A DNA stretch of 25,865 nt from a virus. Of this stretch, positions 11,401 through 16,845 are shown in pieces (position 1 is the stretch's first letter; each line of letters starts with the position of its first letter). The position numbers and the translations under genes were made by a program. The notes under the pieces are model-generated. The model was not told the DNA's origin. It ran no database searches and worked only from the letters and a program-made list of their open reading frames with translations. The stretch is taken from positions 1 to 25,865 of IMG/VR virus record IMGVR_UViG_3300047356_000444, one strand, 5' to 3'.

Positions 11401-12432
11401 GCAGTAAAACTTCTGATTGTAGAAGATGGCGATCAAGATGTTGTCCTGAGAATGTATTCAACTCCTAATAGTGGAACACAATATGACTCAAGACTTGAAC
11501 TTCTTGGACAGAGTGGCACTCTAGATGAGGGTCTCCAACTCATGTATGACAACTCTGTTGGTGACGTGTACTTCAAGCAACTATACAATTCTCTAACAAC
11601 AGAAGTTGCAATACATTTCAGCACTGGTGCATTTACTGACGCTCTAACGATTACTGGTAACGGCAATCTGGGTGTACAGATGACTGCCAGTGATGCATAT
11701 GAGTTGGATGTAAATGGATCTTCAAGATTCAAGACTGCTCTTAGCGTTGGTCGTGCAGATAGCAATGCTGGTGCTCCTGCAATTTTCGCAGGCGCAACTG
11801 GTGGATCTAATGGAGCAGGTGGTTATCTAAGTAACTTCCGTGTTGGTAACCAACTTCTACAAGCAGATACTTTTGAAATCACACCTAGTGATGGAACGCA
11901 GGGTGCTCTAACTTGGAAATCTACTCCAGCACTTGCTATCCAAGGTTCCGAGAACCGAGTTGCAATCAATACTCTTCAGTTTGGTGGTACTGATACTACA
12001 GTATCTCCACAGGTTCAAAGAGAATATCAACTGAACATCCAAGGCGATATCAACATCAATGGTCTGGTCTTCCAGAACAACGCTGAGTTCGTTACTTCCA
12101 GATGGACAGAATCTGATAATGAACTGGATATCTACAGAGAGTCTAAGGTCTGGATTAACCCAGATTCAAGTGTTGCTGGATTTACTGGCAACCCCGACTA
12201 TGATCTACAACTTGGTGGAGGTGGCAATGATGGTCACTTCGGACTACATGGTGTAATGTACATTAGAGATACCCCTCAGTGGATTGATACTACTGGCATC
12301 ATCAAAAACTCCGCTAACACATTGTCAGAAAATGTAATTATTCCCGCAAATGCTAATGCAATGTCCATTGGTCCAATTACAATTCAACCAGGCATCACAG
12401 TAGATGTCGTAGGTAACTGGGTAATTATGTGA
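2425..12432 (+). CDS. Giant 3335-aa tail-fibre-like virion structural protein
   Basis: One uninterrupted 10-kb gene. Visible modules in order: a G-x-GY-x4-P-x-V type repeat (residues about 63-136); a probable parallel beta-helix segment starting GGRIYVS (about 293-480); four tandem copies of a roughly 80-aa repeat with DNS, TC, DG and YPRPG signatures (about 783-1120) and a degenerate fifth (about 1234-1283); two helical CRRD modules (about 1292 and 1459); a GGTGYKITNDGYVQ segment (about 1689-1740); a fibre-type LPTQKAVKDYI motif (about 1960); further GY repeats (about 2092-2175 and 2369-2440); two tail-fibre LDAD(L/K)LD motifs (about 2505 and 2651); and AGDTMSG (about 2929). The LDADLLDG and AGDTMSG signatures are typical of phage tail fibres. 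The gene lies where T4 has baseplate/fibre genes ahead of gene 13. No chaperone or enzymatic domain was recognised. It is translated from ATG 2425, with only a weak ribosome site, behind its own late promoter. Which fibre it forms is not known. Confidence 0.85.
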   Translation: MSFQLNSDRETIRAIAPTLIGSQELSIRAGSGSDEKEVLRTLLDPGTDLPRVGINRTGNRIDRVVVNLGGTGYTIQPTVNIEPPPAGGTQAVGSAIIDEGFVTAVLIDNPGKGYITAPAVTISGGNGTGAQVEAFLDTVDFELDINGAIRTSTSIISDTARILNLDIDNFITPDAKFRAPDLKTYMNNTGIPWTAQTIVQKDAYRYRGPNVYQALNAGETGTVPPLHKDGIETNNEVQFKHIGFRVTDPSAFQYNETGESGEFPRSITPLLGDRSTKIATTEYVLNLATNDVGGRIYVSAQIGSDLNDGRSAVAPVRTIKKAAQLAWSTPGVKETLIVSGGDYVEDNPISLPPDASVVGDNLRLVIIRPANPRKHIFKFGDKNYVIGVTYRDQVDSTGDAVATWDFAMVFDDKQRINYDYTANGDFGTSFPIGTQIFGPEKFRADFQTNTGLSNLTSNLAVKGINTGAEGIINEVNFGSIVGPQAYISGKLDFSVTSGAFTAGETFLFGGTGSIKWTPNTPYTIGQLLWATDNVYQVAVAGTSAASSPIHTTGTVATGPDTLELTFLRDAYEFVSTDIRSIRAEGEVVFEETDITDALPLVRIDFSKQGTAEVSTGGFQDPNVVEDNGGIIFYTNALVGRQNTHDFKEGQEIFIEGMPTSSPDLSFLNGKQRIYKVLEDADGRSRRFVIPKKTTITTTDNFDPGQFSSVRAYGKSITISLLNSPNRFPMATPVARRFQDACLQIRNNVEFIADEVVGKVNDQFKKEYYSVYEIGGTPDSTLTPTDVDYDPATGIATFTVTSHGLSIGDGVRITDNSITQTCAMDGYKTEHTSPNSHHYSSGKTLPIRSSGFTTDQFELFVGISGPDQQYTPTDVTYDPATGNVNLTIGAHTLSVGEGIVIDDNSLSFTCDMDGDQSVKSYPRPGIDPFASRSIPITEISATSITINGGISGPNKYFQPSAVNYNAATGDMTVTVGQHGLGVGRNVVLADNSFTFTCDQNGYATEHTYPRPGQDPQAGKSIAITDVGTNSLTVSGATYTASSGQVDITTSAPHGMQEGDYILFEDNSLTFTCNLDGNVVSKNYPRPGYDYPSGRWFPISNISASGFRVNIGPSSYTGVHAFVSATNNGLKHQDGTFTINVGNAGSASGSNHQFVNATAQAIKHEPQSVHTFTGSTSNSVKHLPQSAHTFVRSAPNALSIGGSTLKIYLGTSTFVHTYVSGGVVTYNSQNYNITNFVYDNISTGEATITLASPVAALSEDATIRISDLVVECVVDGVTTQKTYPSFSIPVNDNKCRRDVGHFISAITRDLEFGSNYNVIDAAKKYIDGTNTQIDFVNTEIIQTVRALEYARELITFAMRKWRTGTGAPGQAIYVPQYSQLDRYFDPTIIDDISTPACANVASAIDTLAYLFIDVLANDTSGTYLDGAYLIARNRDLIADEAYKLAMIQYPSLGLGNIDERKCRRDINLITGAIIRDLSLGGNAGIVNAAELYFTGSALTGIPASELAPTRFAFEKARDLCIAAMRNWTDASGAAVTTPNSDIPQFTDSSILVDPTGVPLCANVEASITTAFQLLDDILSGTTSPGATVRDTGTLFDTSTIATFPDSIIYDSKGTKLTPRSDFADNPIIEASPYTQNASVISFLGGGGAEVDGDKVKQPNCPFPGLELDGTASFPNQGKSMVASAFTIVSFGGTGYKITNDGYVQLVSVFVIFCADGVLAESGGYCSITNSATNFGIFALRGIGFRKDAYEFDVGLISNVSSTPTGRTIFTVSGLGREPLEHYIVKIDGFSNVDPDIEYFIDTVEGVTVGPPFTAQLTLESGSGGGAALKNDATDNAVSVGTLVGETVRLHRPSIVNSSSHTWEFAGSGTNYNALPENGGTKIEAYEQVSENYGRVYVSGTDELGDFKVGTFARIENRTGNITFTGTVTISEVEFLKLKGGDVVVTGFDASNTLGGANTTNSKLPTQKAVKDYITNNLGPYLNKPYSTNPVPRALVELTDSGKISEDQIPPLRPFQVFTVANQSERVAIEGALAGDIAIQQDTNSSFILNNDNDSLFVSFPIDSTLQFTIGDIFTGSNSGGKIQSTEYREGVVYQISITDNGSGYVTPPVVTISGGNPQAGAVSAFATCSIANGQVVLVEIQLFNNYIGGKGYTTAPTVTFSPPAGSGTQAAGAAIIESRLYGDIVNNIKIEDTDDIESSDIPAETIAITRVINTSASDSNNWVSLSSNQIAANDITSGVISTARLAFTSDAANSFTFLRGDQSYNPVIQSLKGAETRYFAKITSQANSSSSQLVFATNSDVLLGHEVVANINGIQPNTNISGILTAAGTTTVSIDNPLTATIPVNTVIEFERGSSPLTFESSLTQGDFIESVVIAAGGSGFTDGQFFDVELDGGSGTGLKANIIVSGGTVSDLTLTSTGVGFLNDFTVTSAPAAIGSGTGLVLLAKLSTVNKQFANVAVDISRVSDLTISADEYGTIGVARFYKDQFKIGLAGNGSIQLKTGADSGLDADLLDGVQGSFYLNAGNLNAGVLPVDRLSGTYNINIANQSGSTLRLKSSTSNPASNPNPDSFNVGIIADTRNNAADGLADGGTRHVTMTIRNGGSGFDATFGGVRQLAFTDNDNMYLRGSGSTLATFSTWAKIWSSQNDGINSGLDADKLDSRQGTFYQNAINTNEGTFSDLRMPSHQTQKDFQDRVRILDWTGQPRFKILVRDELLTASPFLVGLPVNLYDAQGLAPGRISITDIAINQDANDPSNNFTLITGTLTTGNFIGAIAIGDTAINYPFQDFSIADLDANADGLPDGTFEVGGLESSGGNARLKLGRNDGISASDPSVYFRSSLNPSTNYSSAIIATGGNSTDGSGSLEFKVSDVNQLTLLGNIIWNEGNVVFNSSNVLSTTSLKSAVMRDTSGDFSAGTITASLTGAASLNVLKAGDTMSGLLSISGVAVGQQALSVSGRGDFLSNITVAADLTVNTDTLHVDAIDDTVSIGTTTSDSAVKLLIVEDGDQDVVLRMYSTPNSGTQYDSRLELLGQSGTLDEGLQLMYDNSVGDVYFKQLYNSLTTEVAIHFSTGAFTDALTITGNGNLGVQMTASDAYELDVNGSSRFKTALSVGRADSNAGAPAIFAGATGGSNGAGGYLSNFRVGNQLLQADTFEITPSDGTQGALTWKSTPALAIQGSENRVAINTLQFGGTDTTVSPQVQREYQLNIQGDININGLVFQNNAEFVTSRWTESDNELDIYRESKVWINPDSSVAGFTGNPDYDLQLGGGGNDGHFGLHGVMYIRDTPQWIDTTGIIKNSANTLSENVIIPANANAMSIGPITIQPGITVDVVGNWVIM
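4771..5786 (+). repeat. Four tandem intragenic repeats in the giant gene
   Basis: Units begin near 4771, 5035, 5296 and 5527. Each encodes Y-x-(P/A)A(T/S)G, then HG(L/M) or HTL, DNS, (F/Q)TC and a DG or NG turn; units 2-4 end in YPRPG. A perfect 15-base identity, ttatccacgtcctgg, occurs at 5181, 5442 and 5667, spaced 261 and 225 bases (87 and 75 codons). This indicates recent duplication or gene conversion. A degenerate fifth unit lies at about 6124-6272 (YDNISTGEA, VVECVVDG, TYPS). Confidence 0.85.
6298..6990 (+). repeat. Two-copy CRRD helical module in the giant gene
   Basis: The two copies begin with an identical 15-base string, aagtgtcgtagagat, at 6298 and 6799, 501 bases (167 codons) apart. 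Both encode CRRD, then (A/I)I-x-RDL, (I/V)(D/N)AA-x3-Y and a helix ending AMR(K/N)W. They are predicted alpha-helical in an otherwise beta-rich protein. Confidence 0.75.
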
Positions 12433-12438
12433 TAAATA
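12431..12438 (+). promoter_or_regulatory. T4-type late promoter (GATAAATA)
   Basis: The core ATAAATAGA overlaps the stop codon of the giant gene and ends 33 bases before the first glycine-rich adhesin gene. There is no clear promoter from 12439 to 17408 apart from a weak candidate at 16218, so this site probably drives the adhesin and the enzyme cassette behind it. Confidence 0.7.
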
Positions 12439-12471
12439 GATAAAGCAAAGAACTCATAAGCAGATTGAAAT

Positions 12472-13530
12472 ATGTCTAGTCTAAACGTAGGAACTGTAAC
12501 TCTGTCTAACGGACTGACACTTCCTTCATATACATCAAGTCCAGATAACAGACCATCACATAGTGCTGGTAGGACTATCTATGATTCGACTTCGGATACT
12601 ATTCAGATATCTGATGGATCACAATGGATTAGTGCGGGTTCTGCGGGTAGTGGTTTGATTACTGCTACTGGCGGTGAAGTTACATTCTCTGGTGGATATA
12701 AAGTTCACACATGGTACAATGTAGGAGAGTATAATTTTAATGTAACGGGAGCTGCTGGTGGTGCTACTGCCGAAGTTCTTGTGGTAGCAGGCGGTGGTGC
12801 TGGTGGAACTATTGGTGGCGGTGGCGGTGGTGGTGGCGTTTGCTACCATGGAACTTACCCAATCTCAACTGGTTCTTATGATGTAAAAGTTGGAGCAGGC
12901 GGATCTACACCTTTGTCTGGTTATCCTGTTGCTAAAGGTCAATCTGGAGGTAATTCTGAGTTTGGAACACATACCGCATTTGGCGGAGGTGCTGCTGGAT
13001 CATGGGGACCTAATGCTAGAGAAACTGGAGAACCAGGAGGTTCTGGCGGTGGTGCATCTGGTCCTGCTCCCAGACAACCACAAAGAGGAGAAGCAACCAA
13101 AGGTAGTGCTCCTGGTGGCGGTGTTACTCATGGAAATCCTGGTTATAGAAACGGCAATAATACTTCTGGAACACACTCTGGTACTCATACTGGCGGTGGT
13201 GGCGGCGGTGCTAACCCCAACAATACAGTTAATGGAAGAGTCGGTGGTGATGGCATCACCTACATGGGTCTAACTGTTGGTGGTGGTGGCGGTGGTGGAA
13301 CCCACGAAAACTATGGTACTGCTCCAATCACAACTCCTGCTGCTCCTGGTGGCGGTGGTCGTGGTGGATCTAGATCATCGCAATATGCAGGTGGCGGTGG
13401 ACAAGGTTGGGGCGAACCAGGACAAGTTAACACTGGTGGCGGCGGAGGCGGCGGCTGGTATAATGGTACTGGTAATGGTCAAGGTGCTGCTGGTGGTCCT
13501 GGCATCGTTCGTGTTCGTCATACAATCTAA
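12472..13530 (+). CDS. Glycine-rich adhesin-like tail fibre protein (copy 1)
   Basis: This 352-aa protein has three parts. Residues 1-55 are a short fibre-attachment-like module (NRPSHSAGRTIYDSTS, then DGSQWIS). Residues about 64-112 are a beta domain (GGYKVHTWYNVGEYNF, then VLVVAGGGAGG). Residues about 105-340 are extremely glycine-rich with Gly runs of up to eight. It ends with the strand GGPGIVRVRHTI. This layout is that of the phage glycine-rich fibre-tip domain, in which poly-Gly sheets present variable loops to the receptor; I compare it with the Pfam glycine-rich domain class from memory. It is paralogous to the gene at 17444. The overlapping V/L-rich reading frames are by-products of GGT/GGC repeats. 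The start ATG 12472 has no good Shine-Dalgarno site. Receptor binding is inferred. Confidence 0.8.
   Translation: MSSLNVGTVTLSNGLTLPSYTSSPDNRPSHSAGRTIYDSTSDTIQISDGSQWISAGSAGSGLITATGGEVTFSGGYKVHTWYNVGEYNFNVTGAAGGATAEVLVVAGGGAGGTIGGGGGGGGVCYHGTYPISTGSYDVKVGAGGSTPLSGYPVAKGQSGGNSEFGTHTAFGGGAAGSWGPNARETGEPGGSGGGASGPAPRQPQRGEATKGSAPGGGVTHGNPGYRNGNNTSGTHSGTHTGGGGGGANPNNTVNGRVGGDGITYMGLTVGGGGGGGTHENYGTAPITTPAAPGGGGRGGSRSSQYAGGGGQGWGEPGQVNTGGGGGGGWYNGTGNGQGAAGGPGIVRVRHTI
12823..12839 (+). repeat. 17-bp perfect direct repeat, copy A
   Basis: The sequence ggcggtggtggtggcgt lies at codons 118-123 of the first adhesin gene and recurs exactly at 17771-17787 in the second. Both copies are read in the same codon phase (GGC GGT GGT GGT GGC GT). 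They are separated by 4948 bases and flank the enzyme cassette. Confidence 0.85.
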
Positions 13531-13533
13531 TAT

Positions 13534-14031
13534 ATGTTTTACAATGTAGAGGAAAATTTCCTCAATAGTGAAGAGTTTGAACAACTAACTAAACAAACAA
13601 TAAACAATCCTTATTTCCCGTTGTATTTGAAGAACCGAGTAGCGTCGGCGTCTTCAAACGACGGGATTTATTTTACCCACAATTTTTTCTTTGCTGGCGA
13701 GGTATGTAGTGATTACTACGATCATCTTTCTCCTATTATAGAAAAAATTAAAACTAAAAAATTTCTAAGAATTCAATTAAATTTATTTCCCAAAACTACT
13801 GAGATCGTGCGCCACGACTGGCATACAGATATGCTTTGGGATCATAGAGGTTGTATAGTCTACCTAAATACTAATGATGGGTCAACGTTATTAAAAGAAG
13901 ATGATGAGAATGCTATAAGCATTCGTTCTATATCAAACAGAGCATTATTTTTCAATCCAGCAAAACCTCATTGTAGTACAACATGTACTGATTCTGAATT
14001 CAGAAGCAATATTATTTTTAATTATGAGTGA
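13534..14031 (+). CDS. 2-oxoglutarate/Fe(II)-dependent oxygenase
   Basis: This 165-aa protein starts 3 bases after the adhesin stop codon and overlaps the next gene by 8 bases. It is a compact double-stranded beta-helix oxygenase by motif: the iron-binding pair H97-x-D99 in DWHTDM, a distal H146 in NPAKPHCST, and R157 eleven residues later, which could bind 2-oxoglutarate. The family hydroxylates or otherwise oxidises a substrate using O2, Fe(II) and 2-oxoglutarate, giving succinate and CO2. Substrates include protein side chains, nucleic acids and small molecules, and nothing here identifies which. Such genes are common in marine cyanophages. No ribosome binding site is obvious, so translation may be coupled to the adhesin. 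The gene looks more AT-rich than the adhesin before it. Confidence 0.75.
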   Translation: MFYNVEENFLNSEEFEQLTKQTINNPYFPLYLKNRVASASSNDGIYFTHNFFFAGEVCSDYYDHLSPIIEKIKTKKFLRIQLNLFPKTTEIVRHDWHTDMLWDHRGCIVYLNTNDGSTLLKEDDENAISIRSISNRALFFNPAKPHCSTTCTDSEFRSNIIFNYE

Positions 14032-14695
14032 ATTATATAATGTTTTTTCTATACCCGTATGGAAAACAAAAATAACTAAAAATGATTATGACAAAGATCT
14101 CATTCTCAATGAGATGCTGTACAATTTTAATGTAGATCCCAAAAGAAATACTTGGGATAAGGTAATGCCAACTACCATGAAAAGTAACTGGCACCATTCC
14201 AATAATGACGAGGCAGACGAAAAATTTAAATCTATCAGTTACAAAGACTCTGGATTGACTTCTGTTATAGACTCAAAGGTTAGAGAATTTGTTTCTCACC
14301 TTGGATTAAATTCCAGCATCAATTATTTTTTTCAAATAACTAATTATACAGTATCTACAGAAGGTTACTTCCTCACCAGTCATGGTCATGGTTGTGACTC
14401 TTTTAGTTCTGTGTTATTTGTGCAATTTGATAAACTTAATCACCCCTCTACATATTTTAATAATCCGTTTAGTTCATCAGATCAAACTAGATGGTTACAG
14501 AAAGACCTATATGATTCGTTTGATAACAAAAATTCATTTTTTAGTTACATGCAAGATACATGGTCAATTGATACTGACGAAGATGATTACATGATTTTTC
14601 CAGGACATGTCAAACACGAAGTTCCTACTGTAGGAAAATCAAACAAAGAACGAGTAACTATTTCATGCAATATTAAGGTGTACAAAAATGTCTAA
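14024..14695 (+). CDS. Putative 2OG-Fe(II) oxygenase of the PF13759/TIGR02466 type
   Basis: This 223-aa protein begins with MSELYNVFSIPVWKTKI, the FSIPVW opening typical of this oxygenase family. Candidate metal ligands are in SHGHGCDSFSSVLF (H120, H122, D125) and in IFPGHVKHEVP (H198), and ERVTISCNI (R210) is the usual 2-oxoglutarate-binding segment. The order of motifs (HxH-rich strand, FPG..H strand, R-x-(S/T)-(I/F)-S strand) matches the family. The spacing of the first motif differs from the classic HxD of its neighbours, so this is a separate subfamily and not a tandem duplicate. It overlaps the upstream and downstream genes by 8 bases each, which implies translational coupling. The substrate is unknown. 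Confidence 0.7.
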   Translation: MSELYNVFSIPVWKTKITKNDYDKDLILNEMLYNFNVDPKRNTWDKVMPTTMKSNWHHSNNDEADEKFKSISYKDSGLTSVIDSKVREFVSHLGLNSSINYFFQITNYTVSTEGYFLTSHGHGCDSFSSVLFVQFDKLNHPSTYFNNPFSSSDQTRWLQKDLYDSFDNKNSFFSYMQDTWSIDTDEDDYMIFPGHVKHEVPTVGKSNKERVTISCNIKVYKNV

Positions 14696-16244
14696 TGAAA
14701 TTAATTCAATTACTATAGTTGGTGGCGGTAGTGCTGGATGGATGTCTGCCGCTACAATGATTAGGTTTTTTCCAGACAGAAAAATTACTATCATAGAAAG
14801 TCCAGACTACCCAATCGTAGGAGTTGGTGAAAGTACACTAGGACATATCAATCAGTGGTTAGATCTGCTAGGAATTCATGAAGATGATTTTATGAAGGAG
14901 TGTGATGCTTCTTACAAATTAAGTATTAAATTTACAGACTTTTATGCAAAAGGAGATGGTGGTTATCATTACCCATTTGGACCACCAATGTTGGATGGAA
15001 CTGAACTTGGGTTTAATGATTGGCAAGTATTAAAACATTTTTCTCCTGGTATTCCTGTACAAGATTTTGCCAGATGTTATAATCCTATAACCCTTTTGGC
15101 AGAGCAAAATAAAATTGATAAAAATGAGAGTGGTCACTTAGATAATTTTAATTTTGCAAAAGATGCTGCATATCACTTTGATGCTGTTAAATTTGGACAA
15201 TGGTTGAAAAAAAATTATTGCCTTCCTAAAGGTGTAGAACTTATTTCATCTTCTGTAAAGAATGCTATCGTAGGTGCAGATGGAGTAGAATCATTAATTC
15301 TCGAAGATGGTACAGAGCATTCTGCTGACATGTATCTTGATTGCACAGGATTTAAAAGTATGCTGTTAGCAGGTGCTTTAAATGAGGAGTTTGTTTCTTA
15401 TAGAGATGTTGTTCCTAACAACAGAGCATGGGCAACTAGATTACCTTATACAGATAAAGAAAAACAATTAGAACCATTTACTAATGGAACTGCTTTATCA
15501 TCTGGTTGGGTATGGAATATTCCTTTGTGGAGTAGAATTGGAACAGGTTATGTGTATAGTGATGATCACATCACACCAGAGGATGCGTTAAAAGAATTCC
15601 AAGAACACATAGGAAGAGATGATCTTGAGTTTAGAGATATCAAAATGCGTATTGGAATTCACAAAAATGTGTGGAGTAAAAATGTAGTTGGTATTGGTCT
15701 AGCAGGAGGTTTTATTGAACCTTTAGAAAGCAATGGATTATTTACTGTACATGAGTTTCTACTCAAACTAACAAAATCTATTTCCAAACCTTTTGTAAAC
15801 CAATTAGATAGAGACATTTTTAACATGTCTGTCCGTGATATATTTGATACATTTGCTACTTTTGTAGGTCTTCACTATAGACTTAGTTCTAGAAACGATA
15901 GTCCTTATTGGAGAGATATTACAGAGAGATCTAATCTATGCGAAGAAATTTTAAAAATTCCCCAAATGCAAACAGATTTTAGACATCTAGCAGTAGCAAA
16001 AATGATTGATGATAAATTCTGTAACGGAGGACAACCTTATATTGCTACAGGTATGCATTATCCAATTGCAGATGAATCAACAATTTGTGCATGGGGATAT
16101 CATAATGAGGTAAACTATAAAAAAATAGCACAGGAATCTGCGTTACGATTCTCTAGAAGAAAACATTTATGGCAATGTGTGGCGGACATTGCTCCAACAT
16201 TGTATGCACATTTGGCAGATAAATATGAATATGAGGTAAATTAA
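14688..16244 (+). CDS. FAD-dependent (tryptophan-type) halogenase, VirX1-like
   Basis: This 518-aa protein is close in length to PrnA and RebH. The N-terminus has the FAD site GGGSAGWMSA (residues 12-21), specific to flavin halogenases. VGVGESTLGHI follows, and then ECDASYKLSIKF, whose K77 matches the catalytic lysine K79 of PrnA/RebH. The diagnostic W-x-W-x-I-P motif is intact at 274-279 (WVWNIP). FIEPLESNGLF supplies a glutamate (E347) matching PrnA E346; the residues lining the halide pocket, ST in PrnA, are SN here. The enzyme uses FADH2, O2 and halide to form a hypohalous species that is passed to the lysine to halogenate an electron-rich aromatic substrate. A cyanophage homologue (VirX1 of phage Syn10) is known to prefer iodide and to accept many substrates; similarity to it is my inference. 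No flavin reductase is encoded nearby, so FADH2 would come from the host. It has a good ribosome site, AAGG, 9 bases before the ATG. Confidence 0.9.
   Translation: MSNEINSITIVGGGSAGWMSAATMIRFFPDRKITIIESPDYPIVGVGESTLGHINQWLDLLGIHEDDFMKECDASYKLSIKFTDFYAKGDGGYHYPFGPPMLDGTELGFNDWQVLKHFSPGIPVQDFARCYNPITLLAEQNKIDKNESGHLDNFNFAKDAAYHFDAVKFGQWLKKNYCLPKGVELISSSVKNAIVGADGVESLILEDGTEHSADMYLDCTGFKSMLLAGALNEEFVSYRDVVPNNRAWATRLPYTDKEKQLEPFTNGTALSSGWVWNIPLWSRIGTGYVYSDDHITPEDALKEFQEHIGRDDLEFRDIKMRIGIHKNVWSKNVVGIGLAGGFIEPLESNGLFTVHEFLLKLTKSISKPFVNQLDRDIFNMSVRDIFDTFATFVGLHYRLSSRNDSPYWRDITERSNLCEEILKIPQMQTDFRHLAVAKMIDDKFCNGGQPYIATGMHYPIADESTICAWGYHNEVNYKKIAQESALRFSRRKHLWQCVADIAPTLYAHLADKYEYEVN
16218..16225 (+). 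promoter_or_regulatory. Weak late-promoter candidate (GATAAATA) inside halogenase 3' end
   Basis: The motif ends 21 bases before the ATG at 16247, which fits the spacing of the other late promoters. It lies inside coding sequence and lacks the G that follows the core in all the stronger sites, so it may be chance. Confidence 0.25.
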
Positions 16245-16246
16245 TT

Positions 16247-16843
16247 ATGGCATATGAAGCGATGTGGTATCAATCACATTTACCAGATGAGTTAATTGAT
16301 CCATTGGTATCAACTTTAGAACAATCTGATAATTTTATTGATTCGGAAACTAAAGGTGGATTAGCATTAGCAGTTAGAGATAGTTCAAACCAATGGATTC
16401 CTGATACTCATTGGATTTGTGGATTGTTATGGCATTATGTTACTCTGGCAAACGATAGTAATTTTGGTTATGACATTAAAGAATTTGATCATAATTCAAT
16501 ACAATATACTAGATACAAAACTGGTCAATATTATGGATGGCATAAAGATGACGGAGTGGGAAGTATAATTTCTCCTGATCCTAAGCACCCAGTTGAATCT
16601 TTTATTGATAGAAATACTAAACAGATTAGAAAATTGTCTGTAGTTGTCCAGTTATCTTCACATGAAGATTACACTGGCGGAGAATTTCAAATGCTAGAAG
16701 ATCAAAATAAAACTTTTTTTGCACCAAAAACAAAAGGAACTATTATTATTTTTGATAGTAGACTTCCTCATAGAGCTAAAAAAGTATTGTCTGGTGAAAG
16801 ACGATCTTTAGTTGCTTGGGTAACTGGACCCCAGTGGAGATGA
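16247..16843 (+). CDS. Prolyl-4-hydroxylase-like 2OG-Fe(II) oxygenase
   Basis: This 198-aa protein carries the complete oxygenase signature. H99-x-D101 lies in YGWHKDDG, and a TGGEFQML strand follows. The distal H175 is in FDSRLPHRAKKV, with R185 in SGERRSLVAWVTGP placed ten residues on for 2-oxoglutarate. The TGGEF, LPHR and GERRSLVAW string is that of PKHD-type/prolyl-4-hydroxylase oxygenases, which act on protein side chains, often proline, or on small molecules. The substrate cannot be read from sequence. It starts 2 bases after the halogenase stop codon with GAGGT upstream, and the next gene begins across its stop codon. It is the most confidently assigned of the four oxygenase-like genes. 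Confidence 0.85.
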   Translation: MAYEAMWYQSHLPDELIDPLVSTLEQSDNFIDSETKGGLALAVRDSSNQWIPDTHWICGLLWHYVTLANDSNFGYDIKEFDHNSIQYTRYKTGQYYGWHKDDGVGSIISPDPKHPVESFIDRNTKQIRKLSVVVQLSSHEDYTGGEFQMLEDQNKTFFAPKTKGTIIIFDSRLPHRAKKVLSGERRSLVAWVTGPQWR

Positions 16844-16845
16844 GT

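Noticed and set aside
12890-13549. Two long V/L-rich reading frames on the + strand over the first adhesin gene
   Set aside because: They arise from GGT/GGC repeats read in a shifted frame; the glycine-rich frame has the paralogue and the promoter.
13862-13869. CCTAAATA inside the first oxygenase gene
   Set aside because: It is more than 150 bases from the next start, lies in coding sequence and is followed by C, not G.
16816-16845. TTG start (16816) or ATG start (16840) for the last oxygenase-like gene
   Set aside because: ATG 16846 has GGAG at proper spacing; the earlier starts overlap coding sequence and have no ribosome site at a useful distance.
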